NCBI RefSeq assembly: GCF_002929305.1
Contig: NZ_PJIO01000001.1
Location: 434,001 to 498,000, forward strand
DNA: 64,000 nucleotides
Direction: 5' to 3'
From: Arthrobacter sp. GMC3
GTDB lineage: Bacteria > Actinomycetota > Actinomycetes > Actinomycetales > Micrococcaceae
How positions within the stretch are numbered: the first letter of the stretch is position 1; every line of letters starts with the position of its first letter. Shown here piece after piece: positions 1-8,442 of the stretch. The notes under the pieces are model-generated. The model did not search any database. It was not told the origin of the DNA and saw nothing but the letters and a program-made list of their open reading frames with translations. The position numbers and the translations under genes are program-made.

Positions 1-1
1 C

Positions 2-334
2 GGCTACGGACCGCAGTTCGACAACCACGCAATGCTCATCGAAGAGGCCGCAAAGTTTCTCGACACCCGCCACGTCAACATCGACCAGCGGTTCTGGCGC
101 AGCGGCAACAAAGGCCACCACACCGTCAACCGCGACATGGCAACACTCAGCGGCACTATCAGCAAGATCGCCGTCAAGATCCACTACCTAGTCCCACACA
201 TTCACGGGCGCTGGCTTGGAATCGTCGAGAATGACCAACCCCGCTGGACCTGTGGACGATGCCGAGAACGCATCACCATCACCGAATCCCGCAAACTCGG
301 ACTCCTGCCACCACTCGACCGGCGCAAGTCATGA
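2..334 (+). CDS. Prophage early-region protein, 5' partial
   Basis: The reading frame is open from the first bases of the window, so the gene probably starts to the left; the first internal ATG is at 32. The C-terminal part carries a CGRC motif (one half of a possible zinc site) in a basic context and an aromatic, His-rich segment. The family is not recognised. It is the first visible member of a tightly packed rightward cluster: its stop TGA (332-334) overlaps the next ATG in an ATGA junction, so translation is probably coupled. Top-strand codons are rich in C and A, as in the rest of this early block. Confidence 0.55.
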   Translation, partial: GYGPQFDNHAMLIEEAAKFLDTRHVNIDQRFWRSGNKGHHTVNRDMATLSGTISKIAVKIHYLVPHIHGRWLGIVENDQPRWTCGRCRERITITESRKLGLLPPLDRRKS

Positions 335-552
335 CCGCTGACGGCCAGCACTACGAAGGCTGCCCCTGCCCACCCTGCGTGGACATCCTGGCCGCGAGAC
401 CAGAACCACCCGTGCCACTGGCGTATTTGGGTTGCTGCTCATCCATCGTCAAACTCACCAGAACCAGCCCCGGGATGTTCGCGGGGATTGAGACGCACCT
501 AGCCCACTGTCAACAGGCAGTGGCTCCTTTTATGCCCAAGGAGGGCAAGTGA
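331..552 (+). CDS. Small Cys-rich prophage protein
   Basis: A 73-residue protein starting at ATG 331, chosen because it overlaps the preceding stop by four bases; a longer upstream reading exists but would overlap that gene extensively. It begins with a Cys/Pro cluster containing CPCPPC and has later CC and HxxHC elements, which could bind a metal. Function unknown. Its stop overlaps the GTG start of the next gene (GTGA), so it belongs to the same polycistron. Confidence 0.5.
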   Translation: MTADGQHYEGCPCPPCVDILAARPEPPVPLAYLGCCSSIVKLTRTSPGMFAGIETHLAHCQQAVAPFMPKEGK

Positions 553-770
553 GCGACACCAGAGCAGGCCAAGAGATCCGCAGTCAACACCCGTACGCCT
601 ACCGCAGCGGACAGTGGGCGCTCATCACCGGAACCGCCAAGATCTGCGCCCACGAAAACCAGACCCGCGGCTGCTACCAACTCCGCTGGCCAGACGGAGC
701 CACCGACGACTGGGCCATTGAAGACCCTGCCGCCGACTACGAATACCGAGAAGCCAAGGAGACGCCATGA
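549..770 (+). CDS. Small hypothetical prophage protein
   Basis: A 73-residue acidic protein with GTG start at 549 (GTGA overlap with the previous stop) and stop overlapping the next ATG (767-770). The sequence around GCYQLRWPDG followed by a DDW segment looks like a small single-domain fold, but no family is recognised. It is supported mainly by the unbroken chain of coupled ORFs and by codon use matching its neighbours. Confidence 0.5.
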   Translation: MSDTRAGQEIRSQHPYAYRSGQWALITGTAKICAHENQTRGCYQLRWPDGATDDWAIEDPAADYEYREAKETP

Positions 771-961
771 AGAAAACCATCGCAACACTCGCCGTCGTCG
801 GACTGCTCGCACTGACCGGGTGCAGCAGTGAGCAGCAAGCAGCAGAGTCCAGCCCCGTACCCCATGCCGTGAAACTTGCAGACGGTCGAACCATCACCTG
901 CATTGCATGGAAAGCAGGATACGCGGGCGGACTCTCCTGCGACTGGGACGGCGCCAAGTGA
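767..961 (+). CDS. Small prophage lipoprotein
   Basis: A 64-residue protein with a clear type II signal peptide: MKK basic start, hydrophobic core AVVGLLALTG and the lipobox LTGC, so Cys at about residue 19 would be lipidated and the short mature part held on the outer face of the membrane. A possible role is lysogenic conversion or surface exclusion, but nothing in the sequence proves this. It is coupled to both neighbours by 4-base overlaps (ATGA at 767; GTGA at 958). Confidence 0.6.
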   Translation: MKKTIATLAVVGLLALTGCSSEQQAAESSPVPHAVKLADGRTITCIAWKAGYAGGLSCDWDGAK

Positions 962-1290
962 CCAACCAGCTATTCCGCGACTACCTCGACGAGGATGTGC
1001 CGATGCCGGTGCGGCCAAAGTCAGCCAAGGGAGGCGTATGGGTCGCACCAGTTGGCACACCGCTCAACCTCAGCAACATGACCGGCTGGATGGAAGTTCA
1101 CGGCATAGCCATTGAACCGTGGCAGGCGGAATTTATCCAGCAGATGAACACCACCCCGCGACGGTACATCTTTGAGCCCACCGACCCGCGAGCCCACGCA
1201 CTCACCGCCAGACAGCACCGCGGCACCGGACCCGCGCCCGAACCGCTCAGGATGCGCGGACGAACCAACCGATACAAGGAGAAGCCATGA
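958..1290 (+). CDS. Hypothetical prophage protein
   Basis: A 110-residue protein starting at GTG 958, chosen because it overlaps the lipoprotein stop (GTGA); the in-frame ATG at 907 would overlap further. The central part (MTGWMEVHGI..PWQAEFI) is followed by a basic, Pro/Arg-rich tail. I do not recognise the family. It ends in an ATGA junction at 1287. Confidence 0.5.
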   Translation: MTNQLFRDYLDEDVPMPVRPKSAKGGVWVAPVGTPLNLSNMTGWMEVHGIAIEPWQAEFIQQMNTTPRRYIFEPTDPRAHALTARQHRGTGPAPEPLRMRGRTNRYKEKP

Positions 1291-1484
1291 CCGTCTATAT
1301 CCAAGGCATCGAACTACGCCCCGAAGACAAGCCCAAAGCAGACGCGCTCATTCAAGTCGTCAGCAAATCCACATGCTCCCTCGACGACGCCGTCAAACTC
1401 GCAGACGCACTCGGCATCACACTCCACTTCATCGCCAGCAGCAAACCAGAACCCAAAGAAGAACCAGCCAAGGAGGACGCTTGA
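1287..1484 (+). CDS. Small hypothetical prophage protein
   Basis: A 65-residue protein with ATG at 1287. It has a predicted helical, charged core (LDDAVKLADALG) and a C-terminal tail of Pro/Glu/Lys repeats. An AAGGAGG Shine-Dalgarno sequence for the next gene lies inside its 3' end. Function unknown. Confidence 0.55.
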   Translation: MTVYIQGIELRPEDKPKADALIQVVSKSTCSLDDAVKLADALGITLHFIASSKPEPKEEPAKEDA

Positions 1485-2089
1485 CGCTCAGGGACAACGT
1501 GCACCGCTTGGTCAATGAACATCTAAAGCTAGGGCCAACCGGGAAGCCACATATGGTCTCAGCCTTACTCGCTGAACTGCGCGACGCGGTAACGCCAGGG
1601 AATAGCGGGGCCGGAGATGGTGCGGGAGGTTTGCCCATTCCTATCAATCCTGACGCGGTTGAGATGCTGGCAAGGGTGGAGCGGGAACTCAAGAGCGAGT
1701 ATTGGGAGATGCTGGCTATAGTCTGGCCGGCGTCCCTCGAAGAGTTGCTTCTCCAACTCCCAAGTGGCGCCCCAGACGCAGCATGGGAAGCGTATCTTGA
1801 TCACGTCACTCTCGATTGGGTGGACAAGATCACGACGTTCCTATGGCCAGTGAAGCCGCGACGGAAGCTGTTCGGCAAAACCTGCCCGTCATGCAGCCAG
1901 GCAGTTCATGGGGAAGATCGAGCTGTGTGCCTGACGCTAGGATGCTGGGATACCGAGGGCGAACTCGCCAAGATTGGGGACTGGAATATTCGATGCGAGG
2001 CGTGTGAGGCTGCATGGTCTGGCAATGAAGTGGCATGGCTCCTACGTGCATTCGACACGCCGGAACCCAAGGTAGCGCTGCCGAGTTAA
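1481..2089 (+). CDS. Actinophage early protein with C-terminal zinc ribbon
   Basis: A 202-residue protein. The TTG start at 1481 is preferred because it overlaps the previous stop (TTGA) and has AAGGAGG just upstream; the longer frame (from 1172) runs through a low-complexity Arg/Thr/His shadow of other genes. Residues 1-120 are helical and resemble conserved actinophage proteins encoded shortly upstream of HNH/terminase genes. The C-terminal third carries CPSC..CLTLGC and CEAC, which could form one or two zinc sites and suggest nucleic-acid binding. It is followed by a rho-independent terminator, so it closes the early transcript. Confidence 0.65.
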   Translation: MTLRDNVHRLVNEHLKLGPTGKPHMVSALLAELRDAVTPGNSGAGDGAGGLPIPINPDAVEMLARVERELKSEYWEMLAIVWPASLEELLLQLPSGAPDAAWEAYLDHVTLDWVDKITTFLWPVKPRRKLFGKTCPSCSQAVHGEDRAVCLTLGCWDTEGELAKIGDWNIRCEACEAAWSGNEVAWLLRAFDTPEPKVALPS

Positions 2090-2134
2090 ATCAAGTAGAG
2101 TAGGTCATGTCTCGCCGGTAGTGGCGGACAAACC

Positions 2135-2164
2135 AAGCTGATCCCCAACCGGGTCGGCTTTTTT
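2135..2164 (+). terminator. Rho-independent terminator closing the early gene cluster
   Basis: A 10-bp stem (2135-2144 with 2151-2160, including two G-T pairs), a 6-base loop and a run of six T. It lies 45 bases after the 1481-2089 gene stop and points rightward. Confidence 0.8.
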
Positions 2165-2207
2165 CATGCCCAAATCCACAGTGGACAGGCTGGATAGATC
2201 TTCCTCG

Positions 2208-2340
2208 GGAGGTGTTATCTCCGGTGCGCACGGTTAGCGCACAAGGCCATCGTTGGGAAACGGTGGCACAACGGGATGGATCGAACGCCGCTTAGATGCA
2301 GCGAGGCGAATCATCTCCGGGTTCGATACCCGGCATCCCA
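2208..2340 (+). ncRNA. Structured non-coding region with tRNA-like 3' end
   Basis: Four fold elements follow one another with almost no gap. H1 is GGAG/CTCC (2208-2222). H2 is a 6-bp GTGCGC/GCGCAC stem with a D-loop-like loop (2224-2242). H3 is a 9-bp stem with a GGGA loop (2246-2267). The last is a tRNA-like element at 2272-2340 with a 6-bp acceptor-like helix GGGATG/CATCCC, a perfect T-arm (CCGGG, TTCGATA, CCCGG) and a 5-bp AGATG/CATCT arm stacked directly on the T-arm. There is no normal D-arm and no anticodon loop with U33, so it is not a canonical tRNA. It may be a decayed phage tRNA or a tRNA-mimic RNA. Confidence 0.4.
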
Positions 2341-2586
2341 CGAGTGCGTCTCACCCCAAGACGAACTGGCCCGGCCCGCAGCCACTCAACAGCGGGCACA
2401 CACTTCCCCTGACCCCGACACACTATTGCGCAGCAATGCAGCGGGCAGATCAGGGGCACTCACTTCGGCGTGCGCGTCAAAGCCAGGACCACGAACCAGC
2501 CAAGGTGACACCGGGGCCCGTTCTCACCCTGCGATGGTGTTGCTTGCGCGCACGCCGGGAACACTCAACCGATCAAGGAGAACATC

Positions 2587-2793
2587 ATGGCAGCAGCATC
2601 TGGGACCGTCACCGTTGGTATTGAAGTCATCAATACCGCAGCGGTTAGGCAGCGATCCGTTGAGTTGGCAATCGAGTACTCGCGGAACATCGGCGGTGGC
2701 GTGCACATCACCAAGCAAGCTGAACAGTTCGCCAACTTCATCATCGACGGAACCACCGAGATGTCAGTGAACGCAGCGCCCGCCACCCACTAG
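2587..2793 (+). CDS. Small hypothetical prophage protein
   Basis: A 68-residue protein with ATG at 2587 preceded by CAAGGAGAACATC, a good Shine-Dalgarno sequence at ideal spacing. It begins with an alternating hydrophobic stretch (GTVTVGIEVI) and has a helical middle. Family not recognised. It lies two bases before the HNH endonuclease gene, so the two are probably co-expressed. Confidence 0.6.
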   Translation: MAAASGTVTVGIEVINTAAVRQRSVELAIEYSRNIGGGVHITKQAEQFANFIIDGTTEMSVNAAPATH

Positions 2794-2795
2794 TC

Positions 2796-3146
2796 ATGGC
2801 GTTCAAGGTGTGTTCGCGTCCTGGCTGTCACAACATCTTCGACGGTACTGGCCGTTGCCCTGACTGCAAGCAAGCATCATCCCGTGGACGCCGCGTATCC
2901 AATGCCCCGTACAAGACCAAGGGACATCAAGGGTTCAGGGGTGCAGTACTAGACCGTGACCCCGTGTGCGTCATCTGCCGCATACGGGCCGCCACCGAGG
3001 CGGACCACTACCCCAAGGACCGCCCCACCCTAGTAGCCCTAGGGTTTGATCCCAACGATCCACGACACGGACGCGGGTTGTGCTCTGGCTGTCATAAGCG
3101 CGAGACAGCACAGCACCAACCCGGTGGGTGGAACAACAGGGACTAG
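2796..3146 (+). CDS. HNH endonuclease, packaging-associated
   Basis: A 116-residue protein. The N-terminus has a zinc knuckle (CSRPGC..CPDC); the second half holds the HNH core with CVIC, the catalytic ADH dipeptide region, a DPN segment and CSGCHKRE, giving the second Cys pair and final His. Small HNH proteins encoded just before terminase genes in cos-type phages act with terminase on concatemer cleavage, and this position fits that role. ATG 2796 follows the upstream stop by two bases. It is followed by the candidate cos region. Confidence 0.85.
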   Translation: MAFKVCSRPGCHNIFDGTGRCPDCKQASSRGRRVSNAPYKTKGHQGFRGAVLDRDPVCVICRIRAATEADHYPKDRPTLVALGFDPNDPRHGRGLCSGCHKRETAQHQPGGWNNRD

Positions 3147-3701
3147 GCGCACTGGCCTGCACTTGTGTGGCCGCACGTCACTGGCGCATGGCTAGGCACG
3201 CAACGCTAACCCTCAGCCCTAACGCTGCACCCACCAGTGCGCACCACCCCACCCCTGGCACGCCACGACATAGACATGGTGAAGCAAGCAGCGAGGCATT
3301 GGCAACGACGCCACCACCGCACCCTGCACACCACCACCTCAACCACACCACGGACCAAGCGGCAACGTCAGCAGCACAAGCCGACAAGCGCACGGTCACA
3401 CAGCAGCCCACAAGGCCACAGCCCAACCACATAGCGACTGCGACACACAACGACAGTCACAGCCGAGCACGCGCGAAGCCAGAGCCTCACAGCAGCAGAT
3501 GCGGTGACAGCGGGCGACGAACCTGCGGACGACCCCCGAAAAGAAGGGGGACACCCCAGGTCGGCGAAGGGTAGAGGACCGCGGGAGAGGTTGGAAAAAT
3601 CCCGGGGGGGTTCAAAGGCTTTTCGGGGTGACCCGATTTCGCCGTTCAGCGCAAGGCTGAACGGCTCTCATGGCCCGCGCAATGCGGGGTTGGAGGGAAA
3701 T
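3147..3701. other. Candidate cos/packaging region
   Basis: A gene-poor 555-base stretch between the HNH gene and TerS, where cos usually lies in phages of this layout. Bases 3187-3500 are strongly enriched in C and A on the top strand. Further right lie a C5/G5 hairpin (3533-3550), a G-run of at least eight in CCCGGGGGGGG (near 3602-3610), and a perfect 10-bp hairpin GCCGTTCAGC/GCTGAACGGC with a GCAAG loop (3641-3665) lacking a T-run. ORFs across it are low-complexity His/Thr/Pro strings and are not credited. The cos cut itself cannot be placed from sequence. Confidence 0.4.
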
Positions 3702-4208
3702 ATGGGTAAGGGTGGAGCTCGTGCCCATAGTGGCCCGAAGTCTGATCTTGATGCCTTTGCTAGAGATCGCGATAAGGGCGAGTGGGTGCTTTTGCCCATG
3801 GACTGGCCGCATCCGGCACCTGAGTGGCCGTTGAATAATCCTGACGATCCGGAAACGGGGATGCCTGATTACGATAATGACCGCGAGGCTGAGTTGTGGG
3901 AGATTCTTTGGGCTCAGGGTCAGGCGCCGGCATGGTTGCTGGACTCGCAAGAGTTCGCCGTGGCCTTGTATGTGCGGCTGCTGACGGTAGTTGAGTCGTC
4001 CATGGGGGTTAAGTCGGCCCCTTTGCTTGCTGAATTGCGGCGCCAGCAGGAAATGCTTGGCCTGTCCACGGATGGGCTCGCCAAAAACAAGTGGCGCTTC
4101 CGTGAACACGACAGCATGACGGTGGCTGCCGAGGAAGGCAAGCCGCAAACCGGGACGCCTGACAATGTGACTGATTTGTTCGCTGGGGTTACGGTTCGTG
4201 GCGCATGA
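3702..4208 (+). CDS. Terminase small subunit
   Basis: A 168-residue protein starting at ATG 3702 with GGAGGG five bases upstream; the frame extends further left only through repetitive, non-coding-looking sequence. It carries the GPKSD-type N-terminal segment, a Trp/Pro-rich part and a helical domain (EFAVALYVRLL..LLAELRRQQEMLGL) typical of actinophage TerS. Its role is to recognise the packaging site and load the large subunit. Its 3' end overlaps the GTG start of TerL by 11 bases. Confidence 0.8.
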   Translation: MGKGGARAHSGPKSDLDAFARDRDKGEWVLLPMDWPHPAPEWPLNNPDDPETGMPDYDNDREAELWEILWAQGQAPAWLLDSQEFAVALYVRLLTVVESSMGVKSAPLLAELRRQQEMLGLSTDGLAKNKWRFREHDSMTVAAEEGKPQTGTPDNVTDLFAGVTVRGA

Positions 4209-5817
4209 GTACTCCATCCCGAAGCTTCACCTGGGCCGGTTGGTCACGGGGTGGATTCAGAGTCATTGCGTCATTCCGGAGGGCGATAAGGCCGGCGAAC
4301 CGTTCGTACCAACTGTTGATCATGCCGTGTATTTGGCGAACTTCTACGAGGTACGTCCGCATGCGAAGGTTGGTGAGCTAAACGTTGCGTTCACTCACCG
4401 TGCAGGCTTGTGGATGGCGGCTCAGAAGGTTGGCAAGTCTCCGGGTATCGCCACGCAGTCATTGGTGGAGTTCGTTGGCCCGTCGCTCTTTGCTGGCTGG
4501 GCTAAAGCCGGGGACATGTTCAAGTGCATCGATCATGGCTGCCCGTGCGGGTGGGTCTATTGGTACACGCCCGGCGAGCCCATGGGACGCCCACGCCCAA
4601 CACCTCGCATCCAGATTGCTGCTGTTGTCGAAGATCAGGTGGAGAACACTTGGGGCGCTCTAGTCCCGATGATCGACAACGGCCCGCTGGCCAACATTCT
4701 TCGCACTGGTGAAGCGTTCATCAAGCACCCGAACAAGAACCGGGATTCGCGCATTGAAACGGTAACTTCCAAGGCCGATGGCCGGCTGGGCGCCCGTATT
4801 TCTGCTGCGTTCCCGGATGAGATCGGGCTGTGGACGGACAGCAACAAGATGAAGAAGTTCTACCGGACCTTGTCCCGCGGCCTAGCGGGTATGGGCGGGC
4901 GGATGTCGTGCTCTACGAACTGTTATGACCCGGCTGAGCAGTCTCAGGCGCAGTCGCTGCATGAGTCGCGGCAGAAGGACATTTACAAGCACTACTTCCC
5001 GCCGCCGGCGACTTTGGACTTCAAACTCAAGGCTGACCGCAAGAAGATTTTCGCGTTCAACTACAAGCATTCTCCATGGGTTGATATTCGGTCGATTGAG
5101 GCCGAGGCGACCGCATTGATGGAGGAAAACCCGGGCGAGGCGGAACGTTTCTTTGGCAACCGCATCGTTGCCGGTTCTCAATCGTGGCTGAAAGTTGGCC
5201 AATGGGAGAAGAAGTTCGCTACGACGTCGGTTCGACCTCGCACGAAAGTGTGTGGCGGCTTTGACGGTTCGGAAACGAACGACCTTTCCGGCATTCGACT
5301 GGAAACCTTGGACTTCCACCAATTCACACCGACCTACCACCGCGGGGAACGCTCAACAATTTGGGATCCTCGCGAATGGAATGGCCGGGTGCCTCGCAAT
5401 GAGGTGCACGCGGCGTGGGCGGACTTGAACAACCAGTACGAGTTCGTGCGTGTCTACTGTGACCCTTTCAAGTTCGAAACAGAGCTTGATGAGTGGAAAG
5501 CCTTGTACGGGGAAAAGATCTTCTTCGAGTGGCGAACCAACCGTGTGTCTCAGATGCACGCCTCATTGGAGGGATTCAAGACTTCCATTGTTGAACCTGA
5601 TTCGAAGTTCTCCCACGACGCGTGCGAGACGACGGCCATCCATATGCGTAACGCCGTCGAGCGCGCCCGCCCGGGGCAGAAGTACATCCTGGGCAAAGCG
5701 TCCGAGCTGCAAAAGATCGACCTTGCCATGTCATCCACATTGGCCCACGAAGCCACTGGCGACGCTGTTGCGTCCGGTGCGAACAACAATGCAGACGCTT
5801 ACGCGTACGTGTTCTAA
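4198..5817 (+). CDS. Terminase large subunit (packaging ATPase/nuclease)
   Basis: A 539-residue protein with GTG start at 4198. The N-terminal ATPase domain has a deviant Walker A (QKVGKS, about residues 77-82) and a Walker B-like strand ending in DE (AAFPDEIG, about 205). The C-terminal RNase H-like nuclease domain has acidic residues in FDGSETND (about 360) and YCDPFKFE (about 420) and a late Asp in NNNADAY. It powers DNA translocation into the prohead and cuts the concatemer. Length and motif order are normal for the family and no disruption is seen. Confidence 0.93.
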   Translation: MAHEYSIPKLHLGRLVTGWIQSHCVIPEGDKAGEPFVPTVDHAVYLANFYEVRPHAKVGELNVAFTHRAGLWMAAQKVGKSPGIATQSLVEFVGPSLFAGWAKAGDMFKCIDHGCPCGWVYWYTPGEPMGRPRPTPRIQIAAVVEDQVENTWGALVPMIDNGPLANILRTGEAFIKHPNKNRDSRIETVTSKADGRLGARISAAFPDEIGLWTDSNKMKKFYRTLSRGLAGMGGRMSCSTNCYDPAEQSQAQSLHESRQKDIYKHYFPPPATLDFKLKADRKKIFAFNYKHSPWVDIRSIEAEATALMEENPGEAERFFGNRIVAGSQSWLKVGQWEKKFATTSVRPRTKVCGGFDGSETNDLSGIRLETLDFHQFTPTYHRGERSTIWDPREWNGRVPRNEVHAAWADLNNQYEFVRVYCDPFKFETELDEWKALYGEKIFFEWRTNRVSQMHASLEGFKTSIVEPDSKFSHDACETTAIHMRNAVERARPGQKYILGKASELQKIDLAMSSTLAHEATGDAVASGANNNADAYAYVF

Positions 5818-5826
5818 GGAGGCATT

Positions 5827-7266
5827 GTGGGGTTGACTCCGGAGCAAGCAGTCAGGATTGCGAACAGGCTGGCAACGGAACTTGGTCAGCGACAGCCAGA
5901 GGCGAAAGAGCTCAAGGATTTCTTCCTTGGTGAACAGCCCCTGGCCTACGCCACCAAGGAATGGGCCGAATCGCACGGGGCCCGCTATAAGGGGTTCTCG
6001 GATAACTGGTGCAGCGTTGTGGCCAGCTCATCCTCTGAGCGCCTTGGCGTCATTGGCTTCAAGCTTCCGGGCGCCGATGGTGCCGAGTCCTCAGTTATGG
6101 AAAAGAAGATCTGGGATCAGTGGTTGCTCAATGAGCAAGATTCGCTGTCGTCTCAGGGTTTCCTTGATGCGGGGATTGCTCGCCGCGCCTACTGCCAAGT
6201 GTGGGGGGATGGTGAGGGCGATGCGATTATCAACTGGCGCACCGCCTCGGAAGCAATTGTCGAGTATGACGCTGCTACTGGTCGGAAGCGCGTCTACGGC
6301 CTGAACACGTGGGTTGACCGCAATGAAGGTTTCGAGTTCGCAACCCTCTACACAGTGGATGAGGTGTGGAAGTTCCGCAAGAGCATGATCGGCGGATCAA
6401 CGTCACTAATTCTCCCGGCCCGCGTTCTGTTGGCGTTGGGTGGCTGGGATTTGATCCCTGGCGAAGAATCCTACGGCGCAAACCATTTGGGAATGGTCCC
6501 CATTGTGGAGTTCTTGAACCGTCCGATTCTTGGTACTGGCCCGATCTCCGACATTGCCGGAGTGGTGTCCATGCAGAACGCCATCAACTTGCTTTGGGCT
6601 TACCTGTTCAACGCCGCCGATCATGCTTCCATGCCAGCTCGTGTGGTGATGGGGCAGGAGCCGCCGCGGATCCCGATTCTGAACGACGCCGGGGAGAAGA
6701 TCGGCGATAAGCCGGTTGATTCGAAGGCGCTGACCGAGGGGCGCATGCTTTGGCTAACCGGCCAAAACTCGTCCGTTGGCCAGTGGGATGCGGCCAAGTT
6801 GGATGTGTTCACGGCCGTAATTGAACAGGCCGTTGGACACATCGCAGCACAGACCCGGACGCCACCGCACTATCTGGTGGCGAACAAGGGCCTATCTAAC
6901 CTCTCTGGCGATGCTCTCAAGGCTGCTGAGACAGGGCTTGTTCAGAAGGTATTCCAAGCGCAGGAGTTCTTTGAGCCACGGCTACGGGACGTGTTCGAGC
7001 TGATCGCAACACAGATCGGTGAGGACAAGGTTGCCGAGGATGCCCGTCTTGGCCAGGTGAGGTGGAAGGACGCGGAGAACCGTTCCGACGCGCAAACCTC
7101 CGACGCCATGGTCAAGGACAAGCAAGTTGGGTACCCGTTCGAATTCCTTTTGGAGAAGCGCGGACACAGCCCGACTGAGATCGCCCGGATTATGGCTATG
7201 CACCGTAAGGAACTTGAGAACGATCCATTGCTTGTGGCTCAGAGGACGATGCAAGAGGTGGCCTAA
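5827..7266 (+). CDS. Portal protein (SPP1 gp6-like)
   Basis: A 479-residue protein with GTG start at 5827 and AAGGAGG upstream. The N-terminal region (YKGFSDNWCSVVASSSSERLGV), central core and the helical stretch near residue 345 (TPPHYLVANKGLSNLSGDALKAAE) match the SPP1-type portal family. It forms the dodecameric vertex ring for DNA entry and exit. Its stop overlaps the next ATG by one base (TAATG), linking portal and MuF-like protein expression. Confidence 0.9.
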   Translation: MGLTPEQAVRIANRLATELGQRQPEAKELKDFFLGEQPLAYATKEWAESHGARYKGFSDNWCSVVASSSSERLGVIGFKLPGADGAESSVMEKKIWDQWLLNEQDSLSSQGFLDAGIARRAYCQVWGDGEGDAIINWRTASEAIVEYDAATGRKRVYGLNTWVDRNEGFEFATLYTVDEVWKFRKSMIGGSTSLILPARVLLALGGWDLIPGEESYGANHLGMVPIVEFLNRPILGTGPISDIAGVVSMQNAINLLWAYLFNAADHASMPARVVMGQEPPRIPILNDAGEKIGDKPVDSKALTEGRMLWLTGQNSSVGQWDAAKLDVFTAVIEQAVGHIAAQTRTPPHYLVANKGLSNLSGDALKAAETGLVQKVFQAQEFFEPRLRDVFELIATQIGEDKVAEDARLGQVRWKDAENRSDAQTSDAMVKDKQVGYPFEFLLEKRGHSPTEIARIMAMHRKELENDPLLVAQRTMQEVA

Positions 7267-8396
7267 TGTCTGCTGAGGCGCTAGCGGTTCTGCACTACGA
7301 CTTCGGGAAGCTGATCACAGCCATGGTGGCCGCCCGGCTCACGAACCTGTGGACTGGCGTAGATCAGTCGAACATCTCGGGATCGTGGGCTGAGCGGTTG
7401 CCGTCTGCGGTCTCTGCGGTAAGCGCCGGGCAGTCTGTCTTGGCCGCTGATGCTGGCGGCTACGTGAATGCCGCGCTACTGGCGCAGGGCATGGACCCTC
7501 AGGGCCCCATGCTCGTGCCGGGCGCGTTTGCTGGTGTGGCTTCTGATGGCCGGGCGCTGCTTAGCTTGCTGTCCTTCCCGGCATTCACCGCTTTGCAGGG
7601 TATCCGTGGCGGCTCGTCGCTGAGCCGGTCCATGGGTGCCGGGCTGAACCAACTTATGCGTATCGGCCAGACGCAGGTTGCGGACTCTCACCGGATATCT
7701 TCCGGCGTGGGTATCGCGTCCAGGCGCAACAAGACCGGTTACGTGCGAATGGTAGAGCCGGGGGCGTGCCGTCGTTGCGTTGTTCTGGCGGGCAAGTATT
7801 ACCGCTGGAATGACGGGTTCAAGCGCCACCCTGGGTGCAACTGCCGCCATATCCCGTCCACGGAAAACCTTGCCGGCGACATGCTCACCGACCCCTACGA
7901 GTTCTTCAACTCACTTTCGGAAGGCGAGCAGAACCGACGTTTCGGAGCGGACGGAGCCCAAGCTATTCGCGACGGTGGCGACATCTACCAAGTCGTCAAC
8001 GCAGACCGTGGAATGAACGTGGCCGGCATGAAGACCACTGAGGGCACCACTAAGGCCGGGAACTTCGGAAAGCCAATCAGGCTCACCCCGGAAGCCATCT
8101 ACAAGCTGAACGGCGCCGACCGGGCGGCCGCGATCCGCGACCTACAGAAGTACGGCTACATCCTCCCGGCCGGGCAAGTACCTGGTGGTTCAATTCTGGG
8201 CCAAAACCAAGGCGGTGCGAACTTCAAGCGCACCGCAGCCGAGCAGCGACTCCTTGACTCCGATATGCGGTGGCGCATGCTCCAGCAGGGCCAGAACCCG
8301 TTCACTGGACCGCTAACCCCGCAGATTTCGGCACTGGTCGAAAAGGACTACCGCCGCTGGCTGGCCACCAACGGCCATATTTTCGCAAGCAATTAA
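7266..8396 (+). CDS. MuF-like minor capsid protein
   Basis: A 376-residue protein. The C-terminal half carries the Cys/His signature of the phage Mu F/SPP1 gp7 family (GACRRCVVLAGKYYRW followed by HPGCNCRHIP, about residues 160-195). Proteins of this family bind the portal and are packaged in small numbers; in actinophages this position is often labelled capsid maturation protein. The residues after 200 (EGEQNRRFGADGAQAIRDG) are also typical. No toxin domain is visible at the C-terminus. Confidence 0.85.
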   Translation: MSAEALAVLHYDFGKLITAMVAARLTNLWTGVDQSNISGSWAERLPSAVSAVSAGQSVLAADAGGYVNAALLAQGMDPQGPMLVPGAFAGVASDGRALLSLLSFPAFTALQGIRGGSSLSRSMGAGLNQLMRIGQTQVADSHRISSGVGIASRRNKTGYVRMVEPGACRRCVVLAGKYYRWNDGFKRHPGCNCRHIPSTENLAGDMLTDPYEFFNSLSEGEQNRRFGADGAQAIRDGGDIYQVVNADRGMNVAGMKTTEGTTKAGNFGKPIRLTPEAIYKLNGADRAAAIRDLQKYGYILPAGQVPGGSILGQNQGGANFKRTAAEQRLLDSDMRWRMLQQGQNPFTGPLTPQISALVEKDYRRWLATNGHIFASN

Positions 8397-8442
8397 CCCC
8401 TACGCCCGCAACGGGCACTCGCAACGAGAAGGAAATAGACCC

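Larger units (their letters stand above)
2090..2586. other. Non-coding gap of the prophage, 2090-2586
   Basis: About 500 bases without a convincing gene. It holds the terminator at 2135-2164 and the structured region at 2208-2340. From 2341 to 2570 no supported feature is seen; the ORFs that cross it have poor start sites and Arg/Ser/Pro-rich composition typical of shadows. Confidence 0.6.

Noticed and set aside
2272-2340. Considered as a canonical tRNA
   Set aside because: The acceptor and T-arm are good, but there is no D-arm and no 7-base anticodon loop with U33, and the element is too short.
3128-3574. Rightward His/Thr/Pro-rich ORFs between HNH and TerS genes
   Set aside because: Low-complexity translation follows from the C/A-rich base composition; overlapping frames look equally open and no RBS supports them.
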